Below, one piece after another: positions 34,430 through 46,527 of a DNA stretch of 64,000 bases. Source of the stretch: Gautieria morchelliformis (taxonomy: Eukaryota; Basidiomycota; Agaricomycetes; Gomphales; Gomphaceae); the NCBI GenBank assembly GCA_015179125.1, contig WHVA01000170.1, positions 124,001-188,000 of the forward strand, written 5' to 3'. The notes under the pieces were generated by a model. That model was not told where the DNA came from. It was given only the letters and a program-made list of their open reading frames with translations, and did not search any database. Numbering within the stretch: position 1 is the first letter of the stretch; every line of letters begins with the position of its first letter. The position numbers were made by a program, and so were the translations under genes.

Positions 34430-36665
34430 TTAGCTGACGCGTGACAACGGACTCGGGACGGAAATGGAGACCGACTTGGAGGATGCTATTGTAGTGATCG
34501 TGGAACCTTCACAAACCAATGCCTTCGTGCTGCGGGATGGCACCGCTGGGGGCTTGCGCCGCTTGGGGGGCGGTGCAGGCGCTGGCCGATATCGAGGCGG
34601 CGAGGTCCTCGTTAACGGTGGGTCTGAATCCTGTTGAGGCCCATCGTACACTTCTAGGGACGGTTCCACCGGGTCGTCAAATATCGGCGTTGCGGGCGTG
34701 CTCTCGTGCAGGTCTCCAGCACGGACAGAGCTGTGGATGCCCGCGTAACGAGGCGAGTCCGCAGTGTGGCGTTTGGGATCTGCGCGGCGGGATGCATTCG
34801 CGTTGGAATGTAGCCTGCTCTTGGAGGACGGCGGTGGTAGACTGGGCGTCGGTGACGCCGGGCTATGTCTATGCAATGGTGCGGGCGCAGCCCCAGCGAC
34901 GGAAAGAAGACTTAAGGAACTCTCATTACTTGCCCGGCGAAGCTCAAGGACGGCAGGCGTCGGCCTGGGCCTGGCCTTGGGCTTGGGCTTCTTTTGGATG
35001 GCATCGTCGTGATGATTAGACTTTCCCATGCCATCTTTAGGTGGTTTCAAAGGAAGAACATCGACGCTCTTTGAGAATTTCATATAACGCTCGTCCTTCA
35101 GCGGGTGCGGTGCAGCGACAGGGTGCAAAAAATGACTCGTCGACTGGAAGTTTGCCTGCGCAGATCCTGCGTCGGAGGAGAGAGGTGACATGGACCCGGT
35201 CTGGGAGGAAGCTGATGCTTGGGCCTCCCGTTCCTTCTTGAGTTGTACGGCCCAAGATGCACTAAGGCAGCGCTCGACAAGCCGCTTGGTTGTTGGGTTA
35301 ACTTCGCGAATCTCAGCATGGGCTACGAGGGATTCAAGTGTGCGAAGAAGCTGTGGCCGCTTGTAAGGGACGGAACGTAGTTGCGTATGCGTAAGGAGGG
35401 GGTGCAATACCCGGAGATAAGTATGTCGAAGCTGGTGGCTCATAAATTTATGCCGAGAAGAACCGGCCAGGAACAAAACTTACCGAGTCACTGTCCTCGT
35501 CGAGGTCAACCAGTTCTCGTATGAACACATCCACCAACACATGTAAATCATTTGTATAGAAATACTCCTGTGAACCTGGGGTAGTGAACAGAAGATAAAG
35601 GATTTTGAGCACGAGGAGTTGCATGCACCGGTCTTCCGCGGATCGGTCTACAGGCCGAAATTCAGACATAAATGGCAAACGTCAGACAATGCACGTACCG
35701 GCACGGTTCAGCATGAAAATCATATTTTCTCCGAATGTCTTACTAGAACCTAGACGCCGGATCAGGATCTGTATCACCCTATTCACAGTCTTGGGCTTGT
35801 CGTGCGAATCCTCCTTGTCCGGCTGAAGGGCAGAAACCATGAATTGCTCATTCAACGCGACCTAAAAAATTCCCTCAGAGTGATAAATAGAAATAGAACT
35901 GCACACGGTTCTTACAATGAGCTTGATAATGCAATAGTTTACCGTCTCATCCTGCATGTCCCGGGTGACTTCCACCAAGTCAAACAGTCGATCAATGAAG
36001 GCGTCATTGAATACATTCAGCCTTGCCGTATCGAATTTTTGCACTCTACAAACTTCGTAGAGAATCATCACAGCCAGCTGTCTTAATCGTGCTTCGATTG
36101 GAATGCCGATACCCCCTCGCCAGGCATTCGAAGAGCCTGAGGTGTACACGTCACAGTCAACGTCAACGAGGAGAATATGGTCCATGAGCAACGGAATTAA
36201 TTCGGGCCATTTTTTTGGAGAACGGAAAAAGGAAGCGTGGCGTCGACCATAGAGGCGAAGAACACTGTGGAGGATGAGCTGAGCGTGAGGGTCTGTGTTG
36301 GAGAGTGCATCCGTTATCACGAGAGATGAAAGCCGCTCTGAGTGGAAGTTGAAAATCTCGGAGTCAAGAAGTAGACAGCAGGCGTGTTCAAGCTGAACTG
36401 GCGTCTGCAAATATTGCTCTAAAGTTGCACGAATGGGTGAGTGTAAGAAGATACTCGAAGGAGCGTACCATGATATGTGGCACAAAATGATACAAAATTC
36501 CTGAGAGCAGCATCAAGACGAGTGAGTGTGCTTGACGCTGAAACTTGGAGTATGTCCTCCAACTCTTTTATGGGGTCAGATGCAAATCACGAAGAGCTGG
36601 AAGAAACGCTCACCGGACCAAAACTGATGAGCATCCTCAATGTGATAAACGATCCCCAAATCCAT
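34430..36665 (-). CDS. LDB17: SPIN90/Ldb17-family actin-patch protein
   Basis: Six exons on the minus strand: 36665-36614, 36564-36469, 36418-35916, 35861-35699, 35647-35484, 35431-34430. The start gives [16 protein letters not shown], and the next exon [12 protein letters not shown], as in the family. The central leucine-rich (DUF2013) domain includes [53 protein letters not shown] and [19 protein letters not shown]. The C-terminal third is Ser/Pro-rich and ends with poly-proline [15 protein letters not shown], a likely SH3 ligand. Ldb17 acts at cortical actin patches in endocytosis and its relative SPIN90 activates Arp2/3. All junctions keep frame, so the gene looks intact. Confidence 0.88.
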
Positions 36666-37446
36666 ATTGTTTTGTGTGCAGCGTCCGGTCCACTGACCAC
36701 TCCCGGTTCCGTGCGCAACCTGCCGTCTCTAAAACTACTCGGGACTCAGTCTCGAGGTGAAATCGAAAAACGCTGCCTATAAATACGTGAGATGTTTGTT
36801 GGAATTTATACCGACAGCACTTACAATGAGCGCGGGAGAGAAGACCGGTGCGGAGTGGAACATTTTCAGACTCCGGTAAGGTAGACATCACGTGATCCTG
36901 AAAAGCCCGTCTCGGTGACTCGGTGAGCACTTTTGGGTGACCATCTTTCCGCTACCTTTACGGGATATCCATCTGTTGCAAAGGCAACTCACTCACCCAT
37001 CACTAAGTAACTTGATTGCCTCGTTACTCTGGGCAGGACAGTGAGACGTGTCTCGACGTCTGAGGAAGTCCCCGGTACTGCAAATATTCAACTGACCAAA
37101 TGAAATTAGGTCCACTCAGCCTGCCATGGCATTAGATGTCTAAGCACTTCGTACTTCCGATCTCGAAAGGCTCCAGATGCTCAGCGCTCAACAATTGAAA
37201 GTTCTCACTCTCGCAGAGGTCCAAGTATTCCTCGTTGCATCTCGTCGAGGTGTCAGACTTGATCAGAACAGTTATCCATACATCACGCCCTATCTACACA
37301 GATTCTAACTCTATTGGGGCATCGTAGATGGCGGAATCCAGCGGCCAGCTGACTCCCGAGCCTGGTAATAATATTGAACAGCTTATGTCTTACAGTAAGT
37401 TACATGAGGATTGATGAACAATGCCTACTTAATCATTCGACATCAA
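36666..37446. other. Intergenic region
   Basis: This is the space between the Ldb17 start and the 3' end of the kelch gene (both on the minus strand), so it holds the Ldb17 promoter. The short frame 36637-36930 on the minus strand overlaps the first Ldb17 exon and is a shadow. No element stands out. Confidence 0.5.
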
Positions 37447-38760
37447 TTACCAGATATCCTTGATTTTCATATCCTCTATAAACTTCTCTAATTCAATGTA
37501 GCCTCTCAACCGTGTCCTGCTAGAGAAAAACAAGTAGGACTTTTCGCCGACGCACGCTAGATCTGTGATGAACTCATCCTTAGAGCCCATATTCCTAAAT
37601 ATGCACCGCCAACGGTTCTCTGGAAAGGGCTCATATGACCACAATGAGGCACCCGGACAGGGCGCAGTTTTGGAGATAGACCAGTCAAACAGAAATGCTA
37701 ACTCGCGCGGGAATCGACTGGAACACATTCTTAAATTTCCAGATAATGAGGTTGGGAAATCACCATGTCCGTGTCCGTCTTGTGAAAAGGTGTGTGTAAG
37801 CGTGTCGAAGGTGAGAACATTCTCTGGGTGTAAGCTACGAGCGGCCTGCATAGATAGAATGTTAGGATTCGAGTTCAATTATCACATACATGCGGGAATG
37901 GTTGTTACGTACAGAAGATTTCTCGTTGCGTGTTAATGCTGTAATCAGTATCTTCCTTCCGCCGTATAATGGTGCCGCCATGAGCCTGGATGAGCCGAAG
38001 TCTCCTCCTAGTGGTTCATCCATGATCTGCCACGTCCAAGTATTCCGGGAAGAACTGAATTCGGCGACCGAGTATGTATCCAGGTGTTCCATCCCAATGC
38101 CGCCGAAAATATATAACTTGTTCTGGACGACAACGATGCTCGCGACCAAGCGAGGGCGGATCGAACCACCTTCAATGACGAATTTGCTCCATATCATTTT
38201 TACCAGGTCAAGGCAAAAAAAATCGGCGGTGAGATCTACATCCTCATTTCTTCCTCCAAATATCAGCAGGCGACGATGATCCTCAGGTCCAAAGAGAACT
38301 ATGCTCGGCTTCATACGATATGGGAGAGTGGGTTGAGGATCTTGAAAGACGTCAGTGGGACGATGTAGCAGCTTCGAAAAACGACATAAGCAACGCGGCA
38401 TGGAGGACGGTTAGATAACGAACGAACTGAGATTTGTTCCCATTCCATTGTGGATGTTGGCATATAGAATAATTGAGACCCGTGCTCGGGTTTGGCGAAG
38501 AGAACATATAGATACCCTTTGTCATGGTCAGAGACAGTCACCCACGAGGAACAAGTTCTTTCTGCTTCAGAGATCCCTTGAAATTGTTTCAGCTTGATGC
38601 TACCTCGTACGCGGACCTGGTCTCCATGCTCTTCTTGGAGCGCATCTGCCGAGGTGCTTGAGCTCGAGTTCTCCGCTTGAACGTCTGCAGCCACGGCCTC
38701 AGTACGGGGCCTCTGCTGACGCTTCGATGGTGAAGGACTGTCTGTGCTTGATCGTTTCAT
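37447..38760 (-). CDS. Kelch-repeat protein
   Basis: ATG at 38760 opens MKRSSTDSPSPSKRQQRPR, a basic Ser/Pro tail that may be a nuclear signal. Two introns are inferred: GTTCGT to CGAAG near 38433-38378 and GTGATA to GCAG near 37887-37846. The product is about 400 residues. Kelch-type beta-blades are visible as RRLLIFGGRNEDVDLTADFF, NKLYIFGGIGMEHLDTYSVA and GGRKILITAL, and the C-terminal part contains YLFFSSRTRLRGYIELEKF. Kelch propellers bind partner proteins. No BTB or F-box domain is visible, so the role is open. The stop follows KIKDIW. Confidence 0.7.
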
Positions 38761-41411
38761 AGCAGTCTACTGTCTAATGATGGCTCAGGCTGTTATATAC
38801 CTTGCTCGCCAAACGAGGTTTACATAATCCCCGACGGCACTCCGTGATCTCCTGCATTGATTCCAACATCGCCTTGCTGCATGGACACAAAAGTACCTGT
38901 CGCCGGATGGAAGCTACGCAGTTCTATGGTTACTAACTCAGCTTGAGCTAAGGAGCTTGGGACGAAGCTTCCGTCCTCTGACTAGCGTACCACCCAACCC
39001 GTACACTTCCCGCTGGTCACGAGTGCCGTAGCGGCCTCTGGGCGGATGGCTAAAGGCACCGCTCACGCGCACGGACCGTTTACTCCCACCAGTCGCAAGG
39101 CTCAGAAGTAGTGACTTTAAACAGGACTGGAAGGGCGAGCGGTCGGGGTAGCGGCATCCCCCTGATGAGGGCTTCGTCGGCTCGAAACGGCTACACACCC
39201 GTCTCCCCTAGCAACCCTCTTCCCTACCTAGCAGAAACCCAATCTTCGGAGACGGCTGTCCGCAGTAGGTGCAAAGGTTGTGGTCTGCGGTCTGCCCAGC
39301 GGCGCTCTGTTGGACGCAGCGACCCGGGGCTTCGCTCGCAGGTAGCGTAGCTAAAGACATTCTGAATTCTAGTTAAGGGTTCACTACCACTGGATATATG
39401 GCATTGAGATGGTGGGTCGGTGCCGAAGCCCCGAAACCGTCAGGCTGTCCGTGCTTAACCCAAACCGCTACTTCGCCAATCCCCGCACTGATCAATGACG
39501 CTCCTCTCATGTGGATCGTCTTCGCCACTCCTGAGTCGGGTATATGGGACCGACGGGCATTGGGTGTACGTTGCTTCTACTACATTCTACTATTATTATG
39601 TAAAGGATAAGCGCATATGGGTTTCTAACTGTAAATCCGTTTTGCCGCCACGAGGGACACTCAGCTTGTTTTCGACTCGAACGCCGGTCCAGTTTTCCGC
39701 TCACCACATTCACTGAGCTTCTAGCCTGAGCGACCAAAGAAACTGGAGAAAGACTACGTCAGGACGTCTTGTCAAACATGTCGGTACAGCATCGAAAGCC
39801 ATCTTTACGGCTAGACAGTGCGACATTCCTACCAAAGAGGCACCCTTCTCTCGTCTCGTCTTCGATACCATTTATATACCCTTCGGTGGCTGTGGGACCG
39901 CAGGTCACGTTTAGGGTGCATATCATGGTCTCTCCTTTGAAATGACCCACGGCCGATTCTCGCGCTTCAAGCTTCAGTCTTGAGAAGTATTCATTGTCGC
40001 TGTTGCACCCGATTTTCGGCCGCTATGGGCCTCCGTCCGCTCCGACCACCTTGAAATGTGGAACACGTCGGGTCCTGACGGAAAGCCCAGGTGCATGCTT
40101 TTACCTTGCGCTTGACCGTGCATAGCTGTTGATTGAAGGACGGGGGAATGCCTTGCATGGAAGCACAGATGGTCCACGAACGCGTCCCCATTGTCCGAAA
40201 GGCTGGGGCACATGCCGAAGCACCATCCGATTAATTCACGAAGCCTTCTGTGGTAACCAGGAAGCTTGATTTCCCCCTCAATAGTCTCCGCACCACTCAT
40301 GGCCTCATGAGATCTGCTGAAACACAGCGGCTCTCCTTGTCTGGTGTTGTGATCTGCGACGTTCTGCGGGAGATGGGTGCTCCACATAGACACTGATGGA
40401 CTCTCGGCTCGCATCCACTGATTGGTTCTTATATTTCATTCTGCCATCAATGACCGGCAAGCTGCGTCTCAATTCATTTTTCCGGAAGTCCACATACCCC
40501 GTCCGAACAACGCGTCTCCGACTAAGTTCGAGAGTGGAAGTGAATTTCTCGCACTGCCAGAGCCAAACGGTGAGCCCTCTCTTGATCATTTTCCTGGAGC
40601 GATTGCTCTACGCGCTTTTGGTGTCGAGATCACCATGTTACTGGATTCGGTACAGACAATTATCTAGTCCCGCGGCAGTTTGCATTCGCAGCCGGTGCCG
40701 GTGCACTGCCCCGGTGCCGCCTCGCCTTCCCCGACGTTCGCACTCGTCACAACGAAGAGCCACCATGACGATTACTCCACATGTGATGCCACAATGAACG
40801 TCGTTGGGGCTGGCAGACCGATTTAGCCGTCGACTGTGAAACCCAGCTGGTAAATCATCTCATGTCTTGCCTGTCCCTATCCCACTGAATACTTTCTCCT
40901 GCCGCTTTCATTTGACACGCTTATCGGCTGTGTCGTTATTTTCTGATAGATGGTTTCTGTTCGTTAAGAAATGAACCAGCGAAGCTAGAGGTTAAATACA
41001 TTTTACGTACAAACACCCGCGCTAAGCAAGTCCGCCTCACATCCGCCTCGCCGGCGCCTCCGCTTAAAAACTGAAATGCCGGCACCCTTTCCACTCTGCT
41101 CTTGACTACCATTGTATTCCTGCCGGTGCCCGTAGGCCTTGACTGTCCTTGACGAGCAGCAGCAAACCCCGTCCATTTCTTTCACCCTTCGACCAGTGGA
41201 TGTGGCACCAGACAGGATCATCCGAAAGCGGTCGACAAGAGCCCATTCAACTTTACTGTGTAGTCTGCAGTATGGTTCTATCCTCCCTCTCGTCGCTCGC
41301 TCACATTCGGCCAGCATATCTTTCTTAGATTCGTATATCTACCTGTTCAGGTCTGTTGTACTTGCATCTCGTCCTCGACCGTCCAGACTGACCTGCTCAG
41401 CTTAGTGGAAC
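38761..41411. other. Intergenic region without a supported gene
   Basis: The region holds several medium ORFs (39974-40414 minus, 40396-40797 plus, 40422-40667 plus) that overlap each other and have no recognisable motif. A partial hammerhead-like sequence lies at 39159-39203. The rest shows nothing I can name. Confidence 0.45.
39159..39203 (+). other. Partial hammerhead-ribozyme-like motif
   Basis: The order CTGATGA, a stem II (GGGCT/GGCTC, loop TCGTC), GAAA, a stem III (ACGG/CCGT) and the cleavage triplet GTC follows the hammerhead core in type I arrangement. The flanks that should form stem I (CATCCCC before, TCCCCTA after) do not pair, so this is at best a decayed or chance motif. Confidence 0.25.
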
Positions 41412-43906
41412 ATGCTTTTGCGTCTCGTCGCGCCTCCGCCATTGCCTACCATCCTATTCACCCTCAGCTTTCCTGCCCTCCCACAGTCCCTGCCGGTCCC
41501 CGCCGCCTGGGAGAATCATCTCCAGCTTCTGGTTCATTATCAGCTTTCGTCCCCGCCTTCCCTTCATGCGCTGGACAAGTCCGTTGCCTGGACGGCCCTG
41601 CTTGATACCGTTACTTTTGATTTGGTGGGTGATCGAATGTTTGCTGTTACTTTCTCTTTTGAAAATCCTATCCATTTGATCGGTTCCTTGTTTCTTTTTC
41701 GATTGGTTATCGTCCACATGTCTTAGGGGTTGTGATCCGTGGATCGGTGAGGTGTCAGGGCCCCATTCTCGAGATACCGGAGGCGTAGGGTTCATTGCCG
41801 GGGGCAAGGGGCGACCTCCGCTTGCTTACGTTGCATTTTGATTATGGAAGCGAAACAGCGCGCCACGCTGTGTTCTCCCAAACTCAATTTTTAGTGTGGA
41901 GCAGAACCGCGCAAACAGAATCGCTGACGTCTTACATTTCCATTCTTCATCACACAGGTCACCCTTACTGTAACATGCGTATTCGTTGATGGCATCCAAG
42001 AGGAATGGCCCCTCACGAATCGCTGTGTCGACCTCCTGGAGAGCGTCATTCGAGACGTCAATCGCAGTGCTACTGAGGCGGAGATCGAGTATGAGCTGGA
42101 GCGGCGCAAGACAGATGTCGACTTGGCGCAGAGCTCATCCTCGAACTCGCACGTGTCCTTGGCCGGTGCGGAACAAGCGTCCGAACAGCCTACCCCTATC
42201 GTAGCACAGAAGGTGCAAAAGCCAAAGAAACGACGCAGTATACTTGCGTCCTTTATGGCGTCAGTATCTTGTCTATTTCCGTCTGTAGCCTTCCTTAATA
42301 TGGTCTATCTAGATCACTTGTTTCATCGTCGTCATCGTTGGGTGGGTTAGTTGCGCCATACCGTGCATCGACACCTCCACCAGCAACGCAGCTGCCGCCG
42401 CCACCACCACCACCATCTCCTGCCATGGATGACCTAGAACCACTCACAACCAATGGAATTCCCGCTTCTCGTTTTCTCCGTCGTCGTGCCCGCTCGACAC
42501 TCGTAGATGCCTATCGCCGCTTCGTTGTCGGAGAGCTAGGGGCTCGGTTTCGCACGGGCGATCCCACATTATACGATACCAACGGAGGTGGTTTCAAGGC
42601 GCTTGGAATTGACATGGGTACTTCTCAAACTCCATTGTTCGCCCTGTGGGTGACGCGCAGCACGATGCGGCGTGTTGCGGAAGAGATGGCAAGGGTCATC
42701 GAGTATGCGCTGTGTGGGAACGGGGCACGGGAACGCGATCAGGATGGCTCTCAGCGCAAAGGGCGGTTCGCAGACAAGTTCGGAGAGGGCGAGCGAAGTA
42801 AGGACGACGACCGTGACGGGGATGACTCTGGCTGCTCCGCGAGCAGTACGACCGACGATTCAAGCGTGCACACGCCGCTGGATTCCCATGACACCCCGCC
42901 TCCATATAACCTATCTTCGCCGCAGCCAAAACATCAGGCCGCGCCGTCCCGCAGCCCCACCGTGATGACGCCACAAGCCTATCACGCGTATATATCACTC
43001 AAAGAGATGCATCACCGTCTGCATGGCATTGCATGTCAGCTGACCGCCGACACCGTTGCGAGCCAGCAGGCTGCTACTGTGGAGGCCGGTGGAGCAGAAG
43101 TGAAGAGCAAGCGAAGGGCATGGAGCTCACGTCAGTATTTGGCGGGAGCCAGGTCCCCTTCCGCAGACGAGGATAAGGGGCATTGCGCAGCGCTGAGGGG
43201 CGCCAGCATGGCATTGGTTGGTTTGGCTGTGCCAGTGCGCTCGAGCCCGTTGTGTAGCGGATGGAGTGCTGAGGAGCTAGAAGCAGACGAGCTCGACGCC
43301 CGGAAACGTGGGAGATGCGTAAGATGGGAGCAAGAGGCTGAGCACGAGGAGACTTTCAGAAGAGCCAGGAGCCTGTGTCGAGAGCAGAGCCAGCGCCGGC
43401 GCTGTTATTTCGGAGCGACAGGTAGAAGCTGCGAAGCGGAGGACGTACACCCATTGGGTCGTATGCGTCCACGCACCCTTAATGTGACCCCAGAAGAGGG
43501 TCCATTTGGGTTAGTATACTCTACGGGCCCGCGCCTCTCTGTGATTGAACATGCCGATGTCGGCCACCTGCAAGAACATGACGAGTACGACGAAAATGAA
43601 AATGACACAGCGGACGAGGACGAAGACGAGGACGACACCTTATACAAGAAGCGGAGTGAGGAGGAATTTATTCTACATCCTGAGGAATCTCGTTCATGGC
43701 CGCAATCACATAGGAATAGGAAGACCCCACGACCTGCTATCAACAATCCGGTACTGTCCAAGGATCTGCGACTCCGTAGATCTATGCCTGGCGCATCGAT
43801 AACACAAAAGTTGCACCCCACTGTGGAGATCGCAGTCGAGGAACGCTGTGCGGAACCAAGTCGATTCCCTCCTGACTTTGATCCCTCCTGTGCCGTGGAT
43901 ATCTAA
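41412..43906 (+). CDS. Conserved-looking hypothetical protein, low-complexity tail
   Basis: Not recognised. The best model starts at ATG 41412 (MLLRLVAPPPLPTILFTLSF) and reads to about DTVTFDL. An intron beginning GTGGGTGATC ends at about 41957, and the frame resumes at VTLTVTCVFVDGIQEEWPLT. A second intron (GTCAGT to TCTAG, about 42259-42311) leads into a long exon to the stop at 43906. That exon has a Pro run, then RFLRRRARSTLVDAYRRFVV and ALWVTRSTMRRVAEEMARVI, then Ser-rich and acidic stretches (NDTADEDEDEDD). The ordered parts lie in the first 300 residues or so, and the rest looks disordered. The large first intron (about 330 bases) may hide another exon. Confidence 0.55.
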
Positions 43907-44506
43907 TTGTATTTGATCCCTGCTTATCCCAGCGTGCTGCCGCCTTCGCCCGACTCGCTTTCACACCAGGTTTCATCCCTTAGCCAGCATCTTTTTACAT
44001 CAATGATCTCAAACGATAATGACTATTCCATCATCCAACGCCTTACTACGATTCAATGCTATCGGTTTCACGCACACCTTCACACTTTCACGTTTTACGA
44101 TTCCTCGTTTCATCCCCTCGCCTCAAAATTATATGCTTGCAAGCATGCATCGACTGCCTACCCCACTTCCCCATCGATACTATACAATTTATTGTCCCCT
44201 CTAACACTCGCTATCGTCGCATTCGTCCATTCACCCCATGTGTTATTATACTACATTTTCTTTCCAATTGTTGGTCGTTGGTACCAGATGCTCATTTTCT
44301 TCCTTTGATTCCGGTGGCGCCCGCAATCATTTGTCCTCCCGGGCAAAGCTCGACCCTTTACTGACATACTTGACTGGACTTATCAACCTTGTATACATTG
44401 AAGAAGCCTAACTAGTATTGACTACAAAAATAATCGCAATTTTTTTTTTTGGTACAAATAATTTGTATGTGGCGGTGTAGGCGCGTCGTGGGGAAATGCG
44501 GCGGAG
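43907..44506. other. Intergenic region
   Basis: This is the 3' region of the preceding gene and the promoter of the deaminase-domain gene. It is pyrimidine-rich, with a T-run at 44440-44450. The overlapping short frames here are low-complexity and not credible. Confidence 0.5.
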
Positions 44507-46395
44507 ATGCATGCCAGCGGCATCAGCACAATGGCTTTGCTTGCCGCGCAATACCTCAAGACAAAGGACCCTCCGGTATTCATGCGTGGTGAATATTCGT
44601 CGTGGCCGTATACCTATTATATCCAGCAAGATAATAATATATGCACTGATGCGACCAGTAAGCCCACTCCCCATTTGGTAATTAATATTGACGTCTTAAT
44701 CTGACGTCCTCGTGGAAGTACGTTGAGATACCCGCATATGAACCGGAGGTAGATGCAACACTAGACACGGCCCTCGACACCCCGCCCGATCTTGAACATG
44801 GCACACCGGTAGAGGGTTGGCGGAACCCTCTGGAGCAGCAGCGCGAGCTGAACGACAACTTGGCACTCATCCGCATCCTCGACCCTCAATCGCCCTGTGA
44901 TGAATTTCACCCGTTCGCGTCAGAGCCAATGTTGGGGAGCAGTAAGCAGCGGAAGCAGACCCTCCTCAACTTCATCGCGTTCTGTCTCGCACGCGACAAC
45001 AACACGGTGGCGTTGGCCGTTACCATCCGCCGTCGCGGCGCGCCCTCGTTCCAGAACCAGGTCGTCCTTCACGTCGCGCGTAGCACAGGTACCACAACGT
45101 CGTATGAGCGCGAACGCGCGATCGAGTTCCTCAAAGATATCAAGCGAGGGTGGAAGCACCGGTACATGCAACGGGTCCTCGGATACGTTGTGCAGATGAC
45201 CTCAAGCAAGCTTCGAAAGCGACTGAAAAAGCTGCGGGATGCTTTGCATGATTTGCGGGGCTCAGCAGGGTTTTCTGGCGCCGTTGACATGTGGGGAAAG
45301 CAAGAGTTGTCGCCCGAGGTCTTTCGTTGGATGACCACCTACCGTTGCGAATCGTCCACCGCAGCGCTGAAGCATATTGTTCATCAGCTCTCCCTTTCTG
45401 CCACTTCGGACGACTTTGATGCCCCTAACTTCTTTGGCGCCGGAGAACAGTCCCAGCTTTATCAGTCGTATTTCCTTCCTGTGGCCGTTCTTCTCACCTC
45501 CCAGTTTCTAGACGAAGTTGAGTTCGGTCACACGTCGCTCGCGCCCGGCCTGGTGAACTTGATAAGACGACTACGGCGGCGTTGTGTCAAGGTCCGGTGG
45601 TATGAAATTGGCATGCATCTCCTGTGCACGTCGGCCCGAGAGGCGCTTGAGCGAATCCTAGGTGCTGATGCGTTCCACAAATATCTTAGCGAAGATGAGG
45701 ACGACGCCATCTGTATAGAATGGCTCGAGACTCCAGGTGCAATGCCCGGGCCGATGAAACGCAGATATGAAACCGCGCAAGATGCGCTCCTCGGCGTGTT
45801 AGCGACCTTCAGCGACGCTTCCGATGACGACGAACCGTTTGCATGCACTATCACACATAGATCTTCTGCGGCAGCCTACTGGGCTCCAACCTGCGAGGCA
45901 GTGTATCACCCGGAGCTACAAATCGTTGATCATCTTCGTCTGCATAATTTGCGACCCTCTCCAGCATACGTTGGCTGCTCCAAGTTGGCATGCCGTGTGT
46001 GTAAGTTTTACGTTGATCAGCTAGACGGATGGAAATGGTCTCTGCATACAGCGGGGCAGGACACCATTGATCTGGAACCTCCAGGAGACTGGTTGATGCC
46101 CCCCAACGAGACCGGCCTGCTGTGTGCTTCAGTCATAGGCGAGGAGGCGGCGCGAATGGTGCTGCGTGAAGACAACATACAGAGAATAGCTTGGGAGATG
46201 CGTTCCACGTCCGAGATATTAGGATTCGATGAGTCAGAAACGACGGTATTTAATATATTTTCTTCTGGAGACGACGTCGTTCTCATGCATTGTATGCACC
46301 ATGCACCAGCCAGCAGAAGACGCCCCATCCCCAAACGATGTGGGGTTGCAGGCCTAGGAGTAGCACCCGGTTTCTTGAAATTGCCGGATGCTTGA
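44507..46395 (+). CDS. OTT_1508-like deaminase-domain protein
   Basis: Two exons join at 44679/44719 (intron about 41 bases, GTAATT to GGAAG). The first gives MALLAAQYLKTKDPPVFMRG from the ATG at 44531 (an in-frame ATG lies at 44507). The second, from YVEIPAYEPEVD, is open to TGA at 46395. The N-terminal two thirds are helical with no recognised domain. The C-terminal part has a zinc-deaminase signature, YHPELQIVDHL then YVGCSKLACRVC, that is, H-x-E (His 45907-45909, Glu 45913-45915) and C-x2-C (45991-46002). This matches the fungal OTT_1508-like branch of the cytidine-deaminase superfamily. Substrate is unknown, and the HAE motif is HPE here. Family members have been proposed to act in conflict or defence, but nothing here proves a role. 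Confidence 0.72.
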
Positions 46396-46527
46396 GCTCA
46401 TCACGCGGGCATAGGCATGGACCGAAAACTGGTTGGTGTAGTACAGAGGGAGAAAAGTGCTGTGATCGATGACTCGGGACACTCAGGCACATACAAGGCG
46501 GGAATTGTAGCATAAATCGTCCATCCA

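Noticed and set aside
38938..39350. ORFs at 38938-39198 (minus) and 39111-39350 (plus)
   Set aside because: Low-complexity Arg/Ser frames overlapping on opposite strands, with no conserved domain.
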